This document shows, in pieces, positions 34,980 to 43,033 of a stretch of DNA of 64,000 bases (the first letter of the stretch is position 1; the number at the start of each line of letters is the position of its first letter). This DNA comes from Bhargavaea sp. CC-171006 (lineage in GTDB: Bacteria > Bacillota > Bacilli > Bacillales_A > Planococcaceae). Position numbers and translations under genes: made by a program. The stretch spans positions 186,001 to 250,000 of the forward strand of contig NZ_QUZH01000023.1 in NCBI RefSeq assembly GCF_009761675.1, written 5' to 3'. The notes beneath the pieces were generated by a model. It searched no databases. It had not been told where the DNA came from and worked only from the letters and a program-made list of their open reading frames with translations.

Positions 34980-36023
34980 TTATTGTAGGTCGACCATACT
35001 GTAGACCGGCAGCATCAGGGCAAGATAGGCACCCATGATGCATACCGCAAGAATTCCGAACAATAATGGCTGAATGACGGCTATCAGCTTTTCCGATTCT
35101 TCACCGATTTTCTCATCCATCAATTCACTGTAGACAAGCATTTCCCTGGGAAGATGGCCGCCCTCTTCCCCGTGCCGGATGAAAGACGGAAAATCCGGCA
35201 TGAATCCGCCGGCTTGACGGACAGCTTCATGGAGAGGATCCCCCATGAGGATCCGGTTGCCCGCTGTCCTTGTCATAAAAGCGAGCATGGAGCGCTTATC
35301 CTGTCCTGCAAGAATCCCGATAGCCTGCTGGAGCGGGATTCCTCCCCCGAGAAGCGTCCCCATTTCACGGGCAAATACCGAGGTATGTCCCATCCGGACC
35401 CATCTCGACAGGAGAGGGACTGCAAGAATGGCCCGCAGCTTCACCTCAGCGGATTTTCTCGACCACATCAGATAAGCAAAACCTGCCGCTGCCGTCAGTA
35501 TGCAAACGGTTCCTGCCAGGAAATCGGGTATTCTTAGCAGGAATGCCGACAGGGCCACCGCCTCACCTTCCCCCCCCCTTCCGGCCAGCATCTTTTCCAT
35601 GTTCGGCATGAACAATGTCCTGAACAGGATGAAAAGAAGTGAGACGAAACAGAAGAGCACAGCCGGATACAAAGTTGCCTTCTTAAGTTTCTCCAACGTT
35701 CTCCCCCTGCGCCTCAGGCGATCCGACACCGACCGGAGGGCAGCAGGCAGATTGCCGTGGCTGACGGCAATTCCGACCGGCAACAGGAGTGAGGACGAGA
35801 ATCCGATGTTATTCAGAATGATGTCCGGACCTTCACCAGAACGGAGATTCTGATCCAGCACCTGCTCGGCCACTGCCGGATTGTCGAGATGATGGGGCAG
35901 GAGCATGCGGACGGAATCGTGGAAGGTATATCCCTCATCCATCAGTCCTGCGGCCCGCGAAAGGAATCGTTCCGGCTGATGGAGCCTGTGCTTGGCTCGC
36001 CGCCGTATAAAAGGCTGCGCCAA
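34980..36023 (-). CDS. comGB: Competence membrane platform protein ComGB
   Basis: 347 aa, GspF/PilC family. Two F domains, about 15-135 and 215-340, with membrane helices near 115-140, 160-185 and 315-340. The LLGGGIPLQQAI and EEGGHLPREML segments are typical. Start TTG 36023 is chosen because AAGGAGGAG lies 9 nt upstream; it overlaps comGA by 89 nt. Works with the ComGA ATPase to assemble the pseudopilus. Confidence 0.92.
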   Translation of the reverse strand: MAQPFIRRRAKHRLHQPERFLSRAAGLMDEGYTFHDSVRMLLPHHLDNPAVAEQVLDQNLRSGEGPDIILNNIGFSSSLLLPVGIAVSHGNLPAALRSVSDRLRRRGRTLEKLKKATLYPAVLFCFVSLLFILFRTLFMPNMEKMLAGRGGEGEAVALSAFLLRIPDFLAGTVCILTAAAGFAYLMWSRKSAEVKLRAILAVPLLSRWVRMGHTSVFAREMGTLLGGGIPLQQAIGILAGQDKRSMLAFMTRTAGNRILMGDPLHEAVRQAGGFMPDFPSFIRHGEEGGHLPREMLVYSELMDEKIGEESEKLIAVIQPLLFGILAVCIMGAYLALMLPVYSMVDLQ

Positions 36024-37011
36024 GTCGCATCTCCTCCTTCCGTTCAAGTGTCAGGTTCTCCGGCATGACAAACGGTTCCCCTTCCCTGATCGCCCGGAAA
36101 GCTTCCGCAAGCAGTTCTCCGTGCAGGATCTCAAAATGAGCTTTTCTGTGGCCATCTCCTTCCCAGAGCCTTTGTGCGCAGATCATGGCCACCGTCTGTC
36201 TGAGCTCTTCCAGCTGGATGCCGAATTCCGTCATCCTGAACAAACTGCCGGATGTGTCTCGGGAGTGTACAGTCGCCACGACAAGATGACCGGTCAGCGC
36301 GGCCTGTACTGCAACCTTTGCGGTATCCGAGTCCCTTATTTCTCCGATCATGATCACATCCGGCGAATGTCGCAGAATCGCTTTCAACCCTGCAGAATAG
36401 GTGATCCCTGCCCGCTCGTTCACCTGGATCTGGAGCAGGTGCGGCTGACTCCGCTCAACCGGATCCTCTAGGGAGATGACATGCCTGCCCAGTTCCTCTG
36501 CACAATGCCGGGTCACAGAATACATTGTGGTGGTCTTGCCGCTCCCTGTCGGCCCGGTAAAAAAGATCATGCCCTGTCGCATGCCGGCCGCTTCAAGCAG
36601 CAGCGAGGCCGCCTCCCGGTCATCGGTCAGCTTCCCGACCGGCAAAGCCTCCTCGTGCGGCTGGAAACGGATCGCAGCGCTTTCCCTCAGATTCACAGAC
36701 GGCAGTGTCGAAATCCTGAATGAATATCGGGCTTTTCCGAAATTCAGCGAGAAAGCGCCGCTCTGGGGTTTTCTCCTCTCGCCTATATCGAGCGAAGACA
36801 GATACTTGTAAAAGGAGATGATCCGCTCCCCCAGATCCACCGGAATTTCTGCTGCCGTAATAATCCCCCTCCCTTTCCTGTGCTGGATTTCGTATGTCCG
36901 GCCGGACGGATTCAGGTGAAGGTCCGTCGCCCCCTCCCCGAGCGCCCGGCCAAGGAGTTCCACGGCTTTCTGTTCGATGAAGTTCTCTATCGTCCGCCGC
37001 CTCCCTGCCAA
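35935..37011 (-). CDS. comGA: Competence ATPase ComGA
   Basis: Secretion NTPase (GspE/PilT type), about 352-359 aa. Walker A FTGPTGSGKTTTMYS, Asp box ISLEDPVE, Walker B VIMIGEIRD with the nearby TGHLV and VHSRD. The LSSLDIGERRKPQSG stretch matches B. subtilis ComGA. The C-terminal Cys cluster of the B. subtilis protein is absent. Start is uncertain: TTG 37011 is in frame, ATA 36990 is the only codon with a ribosome site (GGGAGG); TTG 37101 and GTG 37047 would lie at or before a likely TATACT -10 (37057-37052). Confidence 0.92.
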   Translation of the reverse strand: MAGRRRTIENFIEQKAVELLGRALGEGATDLHLNPSGRTYEIQHRKGRGIITAAEIPVDLGERIISFYKYLSSLDIGERRKPQSGAFSLNFGKARYSFRISTLPSVNLRESAAIRFQPHEEALPVGKLTDDREAASLLLEAAGMRQGMIFFTGPTGSGKTTTMYSVTRHCAEELGRHVISLEDPVERSQPHLLQIQVNERAGITYSAGLKAILRHSPDVIMIGEIRDSDTAKVAVQAALTGHLVVATVHSRDTSGSLFRMTEFGIQLEELRQTVAMICAQRLWEGDGHRKAHFEILHGELLAEAFRAIREGEPFVMPENLTLERKEEMRLGAAFYTAASQAQAPSAGTIPFAGRRTDG

Positions 37012-37051
37012 GTAGATTGACAAGGAAGGACCGCACTTCCCTGTCACCTCG

Positions 37052-37165
37052 AGTATAAGGTGGAGAAATACCCGTTGGTAGTCAACTCGCTGACTTTGCA
37101 AAATGAGCCTATTTCTGATGCTGTTTTTGAAATTTACACACGAAAACGCGCCAAATTCCGATTTT
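37052..37165 (-). promoter_or_regulatory. Possible comG promoter region with ComK-like AT boxes
   Basis: TATACT (37057-37052) as -10, and two AAAAN5TTTT-like sites: 37101-37113 and 37153-37165. Each has one or two mismatches and their spacing does not match a known K-box class, so this is weak. Confidence 0.25.
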
Positions 37166-37216
37166 GCCGGACTAACTCGGACAACTTTTTGTCACAATCT
37201 CTATTACGGAATCAGT

Positions 37217-37245
37217 TTGCACCCTGCTGGCAAACACTATATAAT
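37217..37245 (+). promoter_or_regulatory. Promoter of yqgY-like gene
   Basis: TTGCAC (37217-37222), 17 nt, TATAAT (37240-37245). Confidence 0.7.
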
Positions 37246-37289
37246 GAATGGGAGATGATTATGGCACCGTTGTAAAGGAGGGAACACGC

Positions 37290-37532
37290 GTGGATAATAT
37301 GTTCAAGCTTTGCGGCTTCTGGACAGGAATTTTCGCGGTCATGTTCTATGTCGGAGACATGATGACCCCATCATTGCTCATGTTGGCCAGCACCGGATTC
37401 TTCATTCTTTTCGGTTACCTGAAGTTGACTGAACGCATGTACTTATATCTTTTCGGCGCATACTTGATGGTCTTCATGGTCGGATTCAGCTACTATACCA
37501 ACTTCATTCACGTACCAGGAGCAGGACATTAA
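37290..37532 (+). CDS. yqgY: DUF2626 membrane protein (YqgY-like)
   Basis: 80 aa from GTG 37290, which follows AAAGGAGGG. Three hydrophobic segments; begins VDNMFKLCGFWTGIFAVMFY and contains LTERMYLYLFGAYL, both characteristic of DUF2626. Function unknown. It has its own strong promoter and terminator, so it is a single-gene unit between comGA and the hydrolase gene. Confidence 0.85.
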   Translation: MDNMFKLCGFWTGIFAVMFYVGDMMTPSLLMLASTGFFILFGYLKLTERMYLYLFGAYLMVFMVGFSYYTNFIHVPGAGH

Positions 37533-37548
37533 TTGAAAAGCGGTACAT

Positions 37549-37575
37549 AAAAAACAGCCTCAACGGCTGTTTTTT
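37549..37575. terminator. Bidirectional terminator
   Basis: AAAAAACAGCC (37549-37559) and GGCTGTTTTTT (37565-37575). Serves yqgY (plus) and the converging yqgX-like gene (minus). Confidence 0.88.
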
Positions 37576-37600
37576 ATTTGCTCTTCTTTTCTCAGAGTCG

Positions 37601-38239
37601 TTACATCCCGGTCAGAAAAGGGTTCCTCCGCTTCTCATCACCGATCGTTGTCGGACCCATGTGCCCGGGCAGGACAGTGGTTTCTTCAGGCAGCGGAAGC
37701 AGTTTTTGACGGATTGAGTCCAGAAGCGTTTCATGGTCACCGCCAGGCAGATCGGTCCTGCCGATGCTCATGCGGAACAATGCATCGCCTCCGACCAGAA
37801 TCCCTTCTCCTTCAAAGTAGAACGCGACGCTGCCTGGAGAGTGGCCGGGAACATGCAACGTTCTGAAACGGAAGGGACCTTCCGTTTTTTCGCCATCTTC
37901 ACTGATCAGCCGGTCCGGCGCGGCAGTCCGGATATCCGGCAGGTCCGCATACCGGCCGGAGCCGTTCAGCATAGGATCGCCCAGCCAGTCCTGCTCTTCT
38001 GAATGAAGATGGACCGGTATGCCAAAGCGGGTCCGGATGGCTTCCACCGCACCGATATGGTCGAAGTGGGCATGGGTCAGCAAAATAGCAGAAGGACGCA
38101 ATTGCAGTTTTTCGATTTCACCGATCAGTTTCCCGGCTTCCTCTCCGGGATCGAAAATCAGGCACTCACCGGTGTCCGCCTCGGCGATATAGCAGTTCGT
38201 CTGCAGCGGGCCAAGCGGATAACTGTGAAATTTGATCAT
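37601..38239 (-). CDS. yqgX: Metallo-beta-lactamase-fold hydrolase (YqgX-like)
   Basis: 212 aa. Zinc-binding motif THAHFDHIG near 57-65, further ligands in HVPGHSPGS (His), GGDALF (Asp) and LPGHMGPTT (His). Glyoxalase II-like family; substrate not known, possibly a thiol ester or bacillithiol conjugate. ATG 38239 (MIKFHSYPLGPLQTNCY) follows GGGGTGATTCG. Faces yqgY; divergent from yqgW. Confidence 0.92.
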   Translation of the reverse strand: MIKFHSYPLGPLQTNCYIAEADTGECLIFDPGEEAGKLIGEIEKLQLRPSAILLTHAHFDHIGAVEAIRTRFGIPVHLHSEEQDWLGDPMLNGSGRYADLPDIRTAAPDRLISEDGEKTEGPFRFRTLHVPGHSPGSVAFYFEGEGILVGGDALFRMSIGRTDLPGGDHETLLDSIRQKLLPLPEETTVLPGHMGPTTIGDEKRRNPFLTGM

Positions 38240-38313
38240 TTGTCGAATCACCCCGTGCCCATTATAGCATGCGGCATATCAACCAGTGTTCAAAGATTCG
38301 ACACGAATAACGC

Positions 38314-38342
38314 TCGACAAATGTGGGTACTTTCATTACAAT
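38314..38342 (+). promoter_or_regulatory. Promoter of yqgW-like gene
   Basis: TCGACA (38314-38319), 17 nt, TACAAT (38337-38342). Confidence 0.55.
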
Positions 38343-38405
38343 AGAAGAGGAGTTTATACAGGATTTGAATCATTATCGGACTCATTGTCAGAAGGAGTGT
38401 CACCG

Positions 38406-38585
38406 ATGAACTTATTGATGGTTATTTTCGGACTTATCGCGATCTTTGCGGCTATCGGAACAGTCCAGGCATTCAAGGAACGGAATATCCTGAGCATCCT
38501 TTTCAACCTGGTTGCATTCGTCGTATTTGGGGCCTTTGTCGTCCTGACGATCACTTTCCAGGGTTACCCGCCAAAACTACACTGA
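38406..38585 (+). CDS. yqgW: DUF2759 small membrane protein (YqgW-like)
   Basis: 59 aa, ATG 38406 after AGAAGGAGTG. Two hydrophobic segments (about 3-20 and 29-50) with QAFKERNIL between them. Size, position beside yqgX and topology fit DUF2759. Function unknown. Confidence 0.8.
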   Translation: MNLLMVIFGLIAIFAAIGTVQAFKERNILSILFNLVAFVVFGAFVVLTITFQGYPPKLH

Positions 38586-38592
38586 TACCCCA

Positions 38593-38626
38593 AAAGGGCC
38601 GGCAGATCATGCCGGCCCTTTCTCTT
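38593..38626. terminator. Terminator between yqgW and yqgU
   Basis: AAAGGGCCGGCA (38593-38604) and TGCCGGCCCTTT (38610-38621), then CTCTTTTT. Strong for the plus strand; also usable by the convergent lipoprotein gene. Confidence 0.88.
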
Positions 38627-38646
38627 TTTGAAAAGGCGATTCCGGT

Positions 38647-39726
38647 TTATTCTCCGGAATCGCCTTTTAGTTGTTCCATCCAGTTGACTACCGTCCCGTC
38701 AGCCGTGTCGAAAATCCTCTCACCCATCGCACCGGTCAGGCAGGCGGAGGCCTCGGGAGAACAGGTCAATACCGGTGATTCGACCACCGCCGATGCCTTT
38801 CGGATGCCCCGTGTCGATATCACTGCCGGCTGCCACGCTGTGACCCCCTCCATTGCATCCGTCTCTGCGGGCAACAGGGTGGCAAACCTTCCGGGTCCGG
38901 CAGGTTCAATTTTGGCAGGGAGAAGACCGAGCCACTGATCTCCGGCGGGAAGGTTGAACACCTGCAGCCACTCTCCACTGCCGTTTCCGATCAAATAATC
39001 GATGCCGCCACCTGTCACGGCTTTGGCTATGACGAACATCGTGCCGTCCGTTGAAAACTCCAGCACGTTCTCCGAGATTACAGATCCGCCTCCGTCCACG
39101 AGAGTACCTCCGTCTTCGAGGTTGCCGTCATCGAGAATTTCAATGACCCCGCCGGCCTCCGTCCACACCGGGAAAGGTCCGGCATCTTCTACGGCCTCAA
39201 GCGATCCGGATGATGCATCGGCCAGATATACCTCAAAGTCCCAGTTTTCATCAAATGCAGTTATGTACAGTTGGGTCCAGTCGTCGGGATTCCAGGACCA
39301 CGCAATATCATGGGATTCTACGATCAAGTCTTTTTCGGCCATGTCTTCACCGACCAGCCTGAGACGTGCTTCCCCCTCTCCGGAATCAAGCCTCAGCAAC
39401 AGCCGGCCGGACTTATGGCTTTCCGCCTCTGTGATCATGAGTTCAGTCCGCACAATCTCTTCTGCAGTGCCTGTTTCCGGCATGACGGCATACAAGACGG
39501 AACCCCCGGCTTCTCCGGAAGAGACGGCCAGAATCCTGCCTTCCGCGTCAAAGCCCATGACTTGCGGTTCCTCTCCGATATCAGGGCTGATCCCGGGAAC
39601 TTCTTCAGGCTGATCTGAACCAGCAGGAGCTTCATCCTGTTCCGGTTGCGTCTCTTCTCCGGGAGCACAGCCGGCTGCTGCCAACACCATTGCGAGCACA
39701 GCTGCAAGCATCCAGGTTTTCTTCAC
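38647..39726 (-). CDS. yqgU: Predicted lipoprotein (YqgU-like)
   Basis: 359 aa from GTG 39726, which follows GGGGGG. Signal peptide (about 1-19) ends in lipobox LAAAGC, so Cys is the lipid anchor. An acidic Glu/Pro/Asp-rich linker follows (about 20-45), then a region of repeated beta-strand-like blocks (WSWNPDDWTQLYITAFDEN and similar), suggesting a propeller-like fold on the outer membrane face. Function unknown. The position upstream of ltaS matches B. subtilis yqgU; direct sequence identity could not be judged. Confidence 0.8.
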   Translation of the reverse strand: MKKTWMLAAVLAMVLAAAGCAPGEETQPEQDEAPAGSDQPEEVPGISPDIGEEPQVMGFDAEGRILAVSSGEAGGSVLYAVMPETGTAEEIVRTELMITEAESHKSGRLLLRLDSGEGEARLRLVGEDMAEKDLIVESHDIAWSWNPDDWTQLYITAFDENWDFEVYLADASSGSLEAVEDAGPFPVWTEAGGVIEILDDGNLEDGGTLVDGGGSVISENVLEFSTDGTMFVIAKAVTGGGIDYLIGNGSGEWLQVFNLPAGDQWLGLLPAKIEPAGPGRFATLLPAETDAMEGVTAWQPAVISTRGIRKASAVVESPVLTCSPEASACLTGAMGERIFDTADGTVVNWMEQLKGDSGE

Positions 39727-39753
39727 CCCAAGCCCCCCGTTCCTATCATTATG

Positions 39754-39790
39754 TAAAAAAGCCTGTGCGGCTTTGGTTCCGCACAGGCTT
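39754..39790 (-). terminator. Terminator of ltaS
   Basis: AAGCCTGTGCGG (39759-39770) and CCGCACAGGCTT (39779-39790), followed by TTTTTAC on the minus strand. Confidence 0.88.
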
Positions 39791-39794
39791 CCGG

Positions 39795-41702
39795 TCATTC
39801 GGCTTCGCGCAGTTCTACTTCCTGCCCGGAAACCGGCTGGTTTCTATAAAATCTCAGCAAGTCGCCGTTGATGATCATATCCGAATACTTCAGCTCCTGC
39901 TGTACTTTCTGCATTTCCTCTTCGCAGGCAGCCGGATCCTCTGCCTCTTCCCTGGTGGAAAGGTCATAACACACTTCTCCGGCATAGATGTTGTCCGGAG
40001 TGATAAAGCGGCCATCACGGAAGATGACGAATTCATCGTGCTCCGGCGAGAATATGTCTGTGCCGAATTGCAGGTCTTCCTTCGTATCGATTCCCATCAG
40101 ATGCAGTAGGGTCGGCCGGAGATCGATCTGTCCCGCAAGGGTTTCAAGGGTCTCCCCTTCCCCATATCCGGGGATATGGATGAACATCGGCACTTTCTGA
40201 AGTTCTGCAGAAACAAGCGGTGTTACCTCTTCACCGAGATACGTGCTCATTGCCTTGTTATGGTTTTCTGAGATGCCATAGTGGTCCCCGTACATGACGA
40301 TGATGGAGTTGTCATAGAGCCCTTTTTCCTTCAGGTCGTCAAAGAAGCTCTTAAGGGCTTCGTCCATGTAGCGGACCGTCTGGAAATAGCGGTTCAGCGT
40401 TTTCGAGTTCGAGTCATATTCCGGAATGATCTTGTCCTCTTCATCAAGTGTGAATGGATAGTGGTTCGTGAGTGTGATCATCCGGGAATAGAACGGCTGC
40501 GGCATTTCCGTCATCAGGTCTGCAGACTGTTCGAAGAATGGAACGTCTTTCATTCCCCAGTTGACCGAATCTCCTTCACCGATCGTATAGCTCTCGATGT
40601 CGTAGAAATGATCCACCTCAAGCGCCTGATACATCATGTCGCGGTTCCAGAAGCTTTTGCCGTTCGGGTGCATGACGTTTGTATAGTAGCCGTTGTCCCC
40701 GAGTTTTTCAGCCATCGAGTTGAATGTGTTTCCGCCGTTTGTAAAGAACACCGCTCCGCCGCTCAGCGGATATAATGAGTTCTCCACGATGAACTCGGAA
40801 TCAGATGTCTTTCCCAGACCGGTCTGATGGTAGAAGTTCGGGAAATAGAAGGTATCCTTGTCTTGGGTCAGGCTGTTCAGGAATGGCGTGACCTCATGTC
40901 CGTTCATATCGTTGTTGATCACGAACGACTGCAGAGACTCCATCGAGATGACGATGACATTTCTGCCTTCTGCCACACCGAACATTTCGGGATCCGGTGC
41001 AGCGTGGTTGGCGGATGTATAGTTTTCAATCTCGGTCAGTTCGGTGCCATCAGCCAGCGCCCGCTGTGCATGGGACTTGGTCTGAATGTAAATGTCATAG
41101 AGGTGATAATTGTACATCCCCAGGTTCTTCACGAGCAGTTCCCGGTCAAAGCTGCGAGTGAGAAGCTGCGGGCGTTCTGTCTCGGCAAGACCGAGGTTCA
41201 GTACAAGCAGTGCCGCGGTGCCCACAAAGTAAAGTCTGCGGAACATCGGACGGACCGCCGACTTGACTGCAGGTTCGCCCAGCTTTTTCGCGGCGTACCA
41301 GATGATCAGGATATCCGCGAAATAAAGCGGGTCATGGATTCTCAGGCTTGACAGCACGGAAGATCCGAGGTCTCCGAAGTTATTTGTCTGGAACAGTACC
41401 GGAAGTGTGATGAAATCACTGTAGAATCTGTAGAATACAACGTTCGCATACAAAACGATCGTCATGATCGTGCTTGAAATCAGAAGATATCTAACGGTCC
41501 CTTTCCATGTCCTCATGTACATGGAGAAACCGTAAATGAAGAGCAGGAAGCAGAGCGGATTGATGAACAGGATAAATTCCTGCATCACGTTGTCGATTGC
41601 CATGTTAAAGCTGGTTTTGTAAGTGATGTATGTTTTAAGCCACGATGCCGCTACTGCAATCGCAAGCAGCAACAGGAGTTTTGGCCTTTTCGTATTTGCC
41701 AC
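39795..41702 (-). CDS. ltaS: LtaS-type lipoteichoic acid synthase (YqgS-like)
   Basis: 635 aa. Five N-terminal membrane helices (about 8-190), a linker, then an extracellular sulfatase-like domain. Catalytic Thr is T299 in GLGKTSDSEF; metal ligands sit in the ISMESLQSF start and the YGDHYG motif. It adds glycerol phosphate from phosphatidylglycerol to the lipoteichoic acid chain. By position it corresponds to B. subtilis yqgS; whether it is the main or an accessory synthase cannot be told here. ATG 41702 (MANTKRPK). Confidence 0.95.
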   Translation of the reverse strand: MANTKRPKLLLLLAIAVAASWLKTYITYKTSFNMAIDNVMQEFILFINPLCFLLFIYGFSMYMRTWKGTVRYLLISSTIMTIVLYANVVFYRFYSDFITLPVLFQTNNFGDLGSSVLSSLRIHDPLYFADILIIWYAAKKLGEPAVKSAVRPMFRRLYFVGTAALLVLNLGLAETERPQLLTRSFDRELLVKNLGMYNYHLYDIYIQTKSHAQRALADGTELTEIENYTSANHAAPDPEMFGVAEGRNVIVISMESLQSFVINNDMNGHEVTPFLNSLTQDKDTFYFPNFYHQTGLGKTSDSEFIVENSLYPLSGGAVFFTNGGNTFNSMAEKLGDNGYYTNVMHPNGKSFWNRDMMYQALEVDHFYDIESYTIGEGDSVNWGMKDVPFFEQSADLMTEMPQPFYSRMITLTNHYPFTLDEEDKIIPEYDSNSKTLNRYFQTVRYMDEALKSFFDDLKEKGLYDNSIIVMYGDHYGISENHNKAMSTYLGEEVTPLVSAELQKVPMFIHIPGYGEGETLETLAGQIDLRPTLLHLMGIDTKEDLQFGTDIFSPEHDEFVIFRDGRFITPDNIYAGEVCYDLSTREEAEDPAACEEEMQKVQQELKYSDMIINGDLLRFYRNQPVSGQEVELREAE

Positions 41703-41887
41703 GTCTGGCTAACCCCTTTCTGGTCGGATTCCCGGTTTGGCAGGAAAAATAATGGAATGAGGACAAAATCATGACTGCCCAAATCCGGGTACCCTATTTA
41801 TGACGAATGTAAACGTCATATGGTTTCATTGTAAACCGAAGTTCATAAATTCTTAATACTTCCATAGACCCGGTTATCGGACCGGGA

Positions 41888-42067
41888 TTATTTTCCTTTT
41901 CGCAGAATCAGCCGGGACTGTATGAATTGCTGCTGCGTGATCAGGCCATTGTCATACAGTTGGCGGACTTCCATCTCCATGAGGATGAGGTCTGCATTTC
42001 TGTCTCCGGTATAAACGAATGTCCCGAAACGCTTTAGCAGCTGCATCACATCATAGACGGTTTCCAT
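41888..42067 (-). CDS. yqgQ: DUF910 protein YqgQ
   Basis: 59 aa. Helical protein beginning METVYDVMQLLKRFGTF with RNADLILMEMEVRQLYDNGLI (split by the helix turn), matching the YqgQ family of unknown function, sometimes linked to nucleic-acid binding. ATG 42067 follows GGGGAGGGA and lies within the yqgN end (17-nt overlap). The usual neighbours glcK and the rhomboid gene yqgP are absent. A weak hairpin (CCGG arms near 41872-41884) follows. Confidence 0.85.
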   Translation of the reverse strand: METVYDVMQLLKRFGTFVYTGDRNADLILMEMEVRQLYDNGLITQQQFIQSRLILRKGK

Positions 42068-42641
42068 TCGCCGTCCCTCCCCGGCAGTCAATCATGCGCC
42101 GGTCCGTGAAGATACTTTCGACAGGGATATCATGCGATTCCACCGGCACTTCCGAACAAAACTGCTCCTCGAACGCGAGGGAGACCCTGTCGCCGGCAAA
42201 GCTCAACAGATATCTGTCATAATAGCCGCCGCCAAAACCGACACGGTAGCCGGACTCCGAATAGGCGACTCCCGGAACGATCAGAAGATCGATTTCTTCT
42301 TTGCCGGCGGGCAACGTTTTGTCTTCTGCTGGTTCCAGCAGATCCATGTAGACGGTTTCCAGCTCATTATAGGATTGAATATAACGAAACTGCATAGATC
42401 GGTCCGACGGCGTACATTTTGGTGCGGCCACCCGCTTGCCGTCTTTCCAGGCCGCCTCTACCAGCGGCCTGGTATCAAGCTCGGGAAACCTTGAGATGGT
42501 CACGCCGATCGTGCCGGCTTCCTTATATCTGGAATCTTCCCTCAAAAGCCGGATGGCTTCCCGGCTCCGGGCTGCATGGTCTGCCGGCTCTATTGAACCC
42601 AACGTAGCGAGTATGTTCTTTCGGACTGCCTTTTTATCCAT
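42051..42641 (-). CDS. yqgN: 5-formyltetrahydrofolate cyclo-ligase
   Basis: 196 aa. Converts 5-formyl-THF to 5,10-methenyl-THF using ATP, rescuing folate from an inactive form. Motifs: KKAVRKNIL N-terminus, LIVPGVAYSESGYRVGFGGGYYDRYL near 130-155 (split: LIVPGVAY and GFGGGYYDRYL) holding the Mg-ATP-binding loop. ATG 42641 follows GAAGGGGG. Adds to the folate genes folD and gcvT in the window. Confidence 0.94.
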   Translation of the reverse strand: MDKKAVRKNILATLGSIEPADHAARSREAIRLLREDSRYKEAGTIGVTISRFPELDTRPLVEAAWKDGKRVAAPKCTPSDRSMQFRYIQSYNELETVYMDLLEPAEDKTLPAGKEEIDLLIVPGVAYSESGYRVGFGGGYYDRYLLSFAGDRVSLAFEEQFCSEVPVESHDIPVESIFTDRRMIDCRGGTANGNRL

Positions 42642-42659
42642 GATAAAAACCCCCTTCAA

Positions 42660-42689
42660 TGAAAAAACCAAAACCGGTACCGGTTTTGG
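42660..42689 (-). terminator. Terminator of rpmG
   Basis: Perfect 22-bp palindrome (42668-42689; half CCAAAACCGGT) followed by TTTTTTC on the minus strand. Confidence 0.85.
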
Positions 42690-42699
42690 CAGGATCCGC

Positions 42700-42849
42700 T
42701 TACTTCGTTTCGCGGTGCAGAGTCTGTTTGTTATCACGTGAGCAATACTTTTTCATTTCAATGCGTTCCGGATTGGTCCGCTTGTTTTTAGTCGTGATAT
42801 AGTTGCGCTCGCCGCATTCGGTGCAAGCAAGAGTTACATTAACGCGCAT
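42700..42849 (-). CDS. rpmG: Ribosomal protein bL33
   Basis: 49 aa: starts [19 protein letters not shown] and ends TLHRETK, nearly the same as B. subtilis RpmGA. Three Cys only (two in CTEC, one in KKYCSRD), lacking the second full CxxC pair of zinc-binding L33 forms. Upstream of yqgN as in B. subtilis. Too short for standard ORF cut-offs but certain. Confidence 0.97.
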   Translation of the reverse strand: MRVNVTLACTECGERNYITTKNKRTNPERIEMKKYCSRDNKQTLHRETK

Positions 42850-43033
42850 TCGGTTCCCCTCCCACTCATACAGGATAGAAATGTTTGAGCATGTAAAGTG
42901 AGCATGATTTATACGACTGTTCCATTATAGCACAAGGCGCGGTGATGTCCACTAAAGAATATGCGGTCAACCCACTTTTTTTCAGCGGCAAAAACAGGGA
43001 CCGGGCGCCTGCTCGGCAATCCCGGCCCATAGC

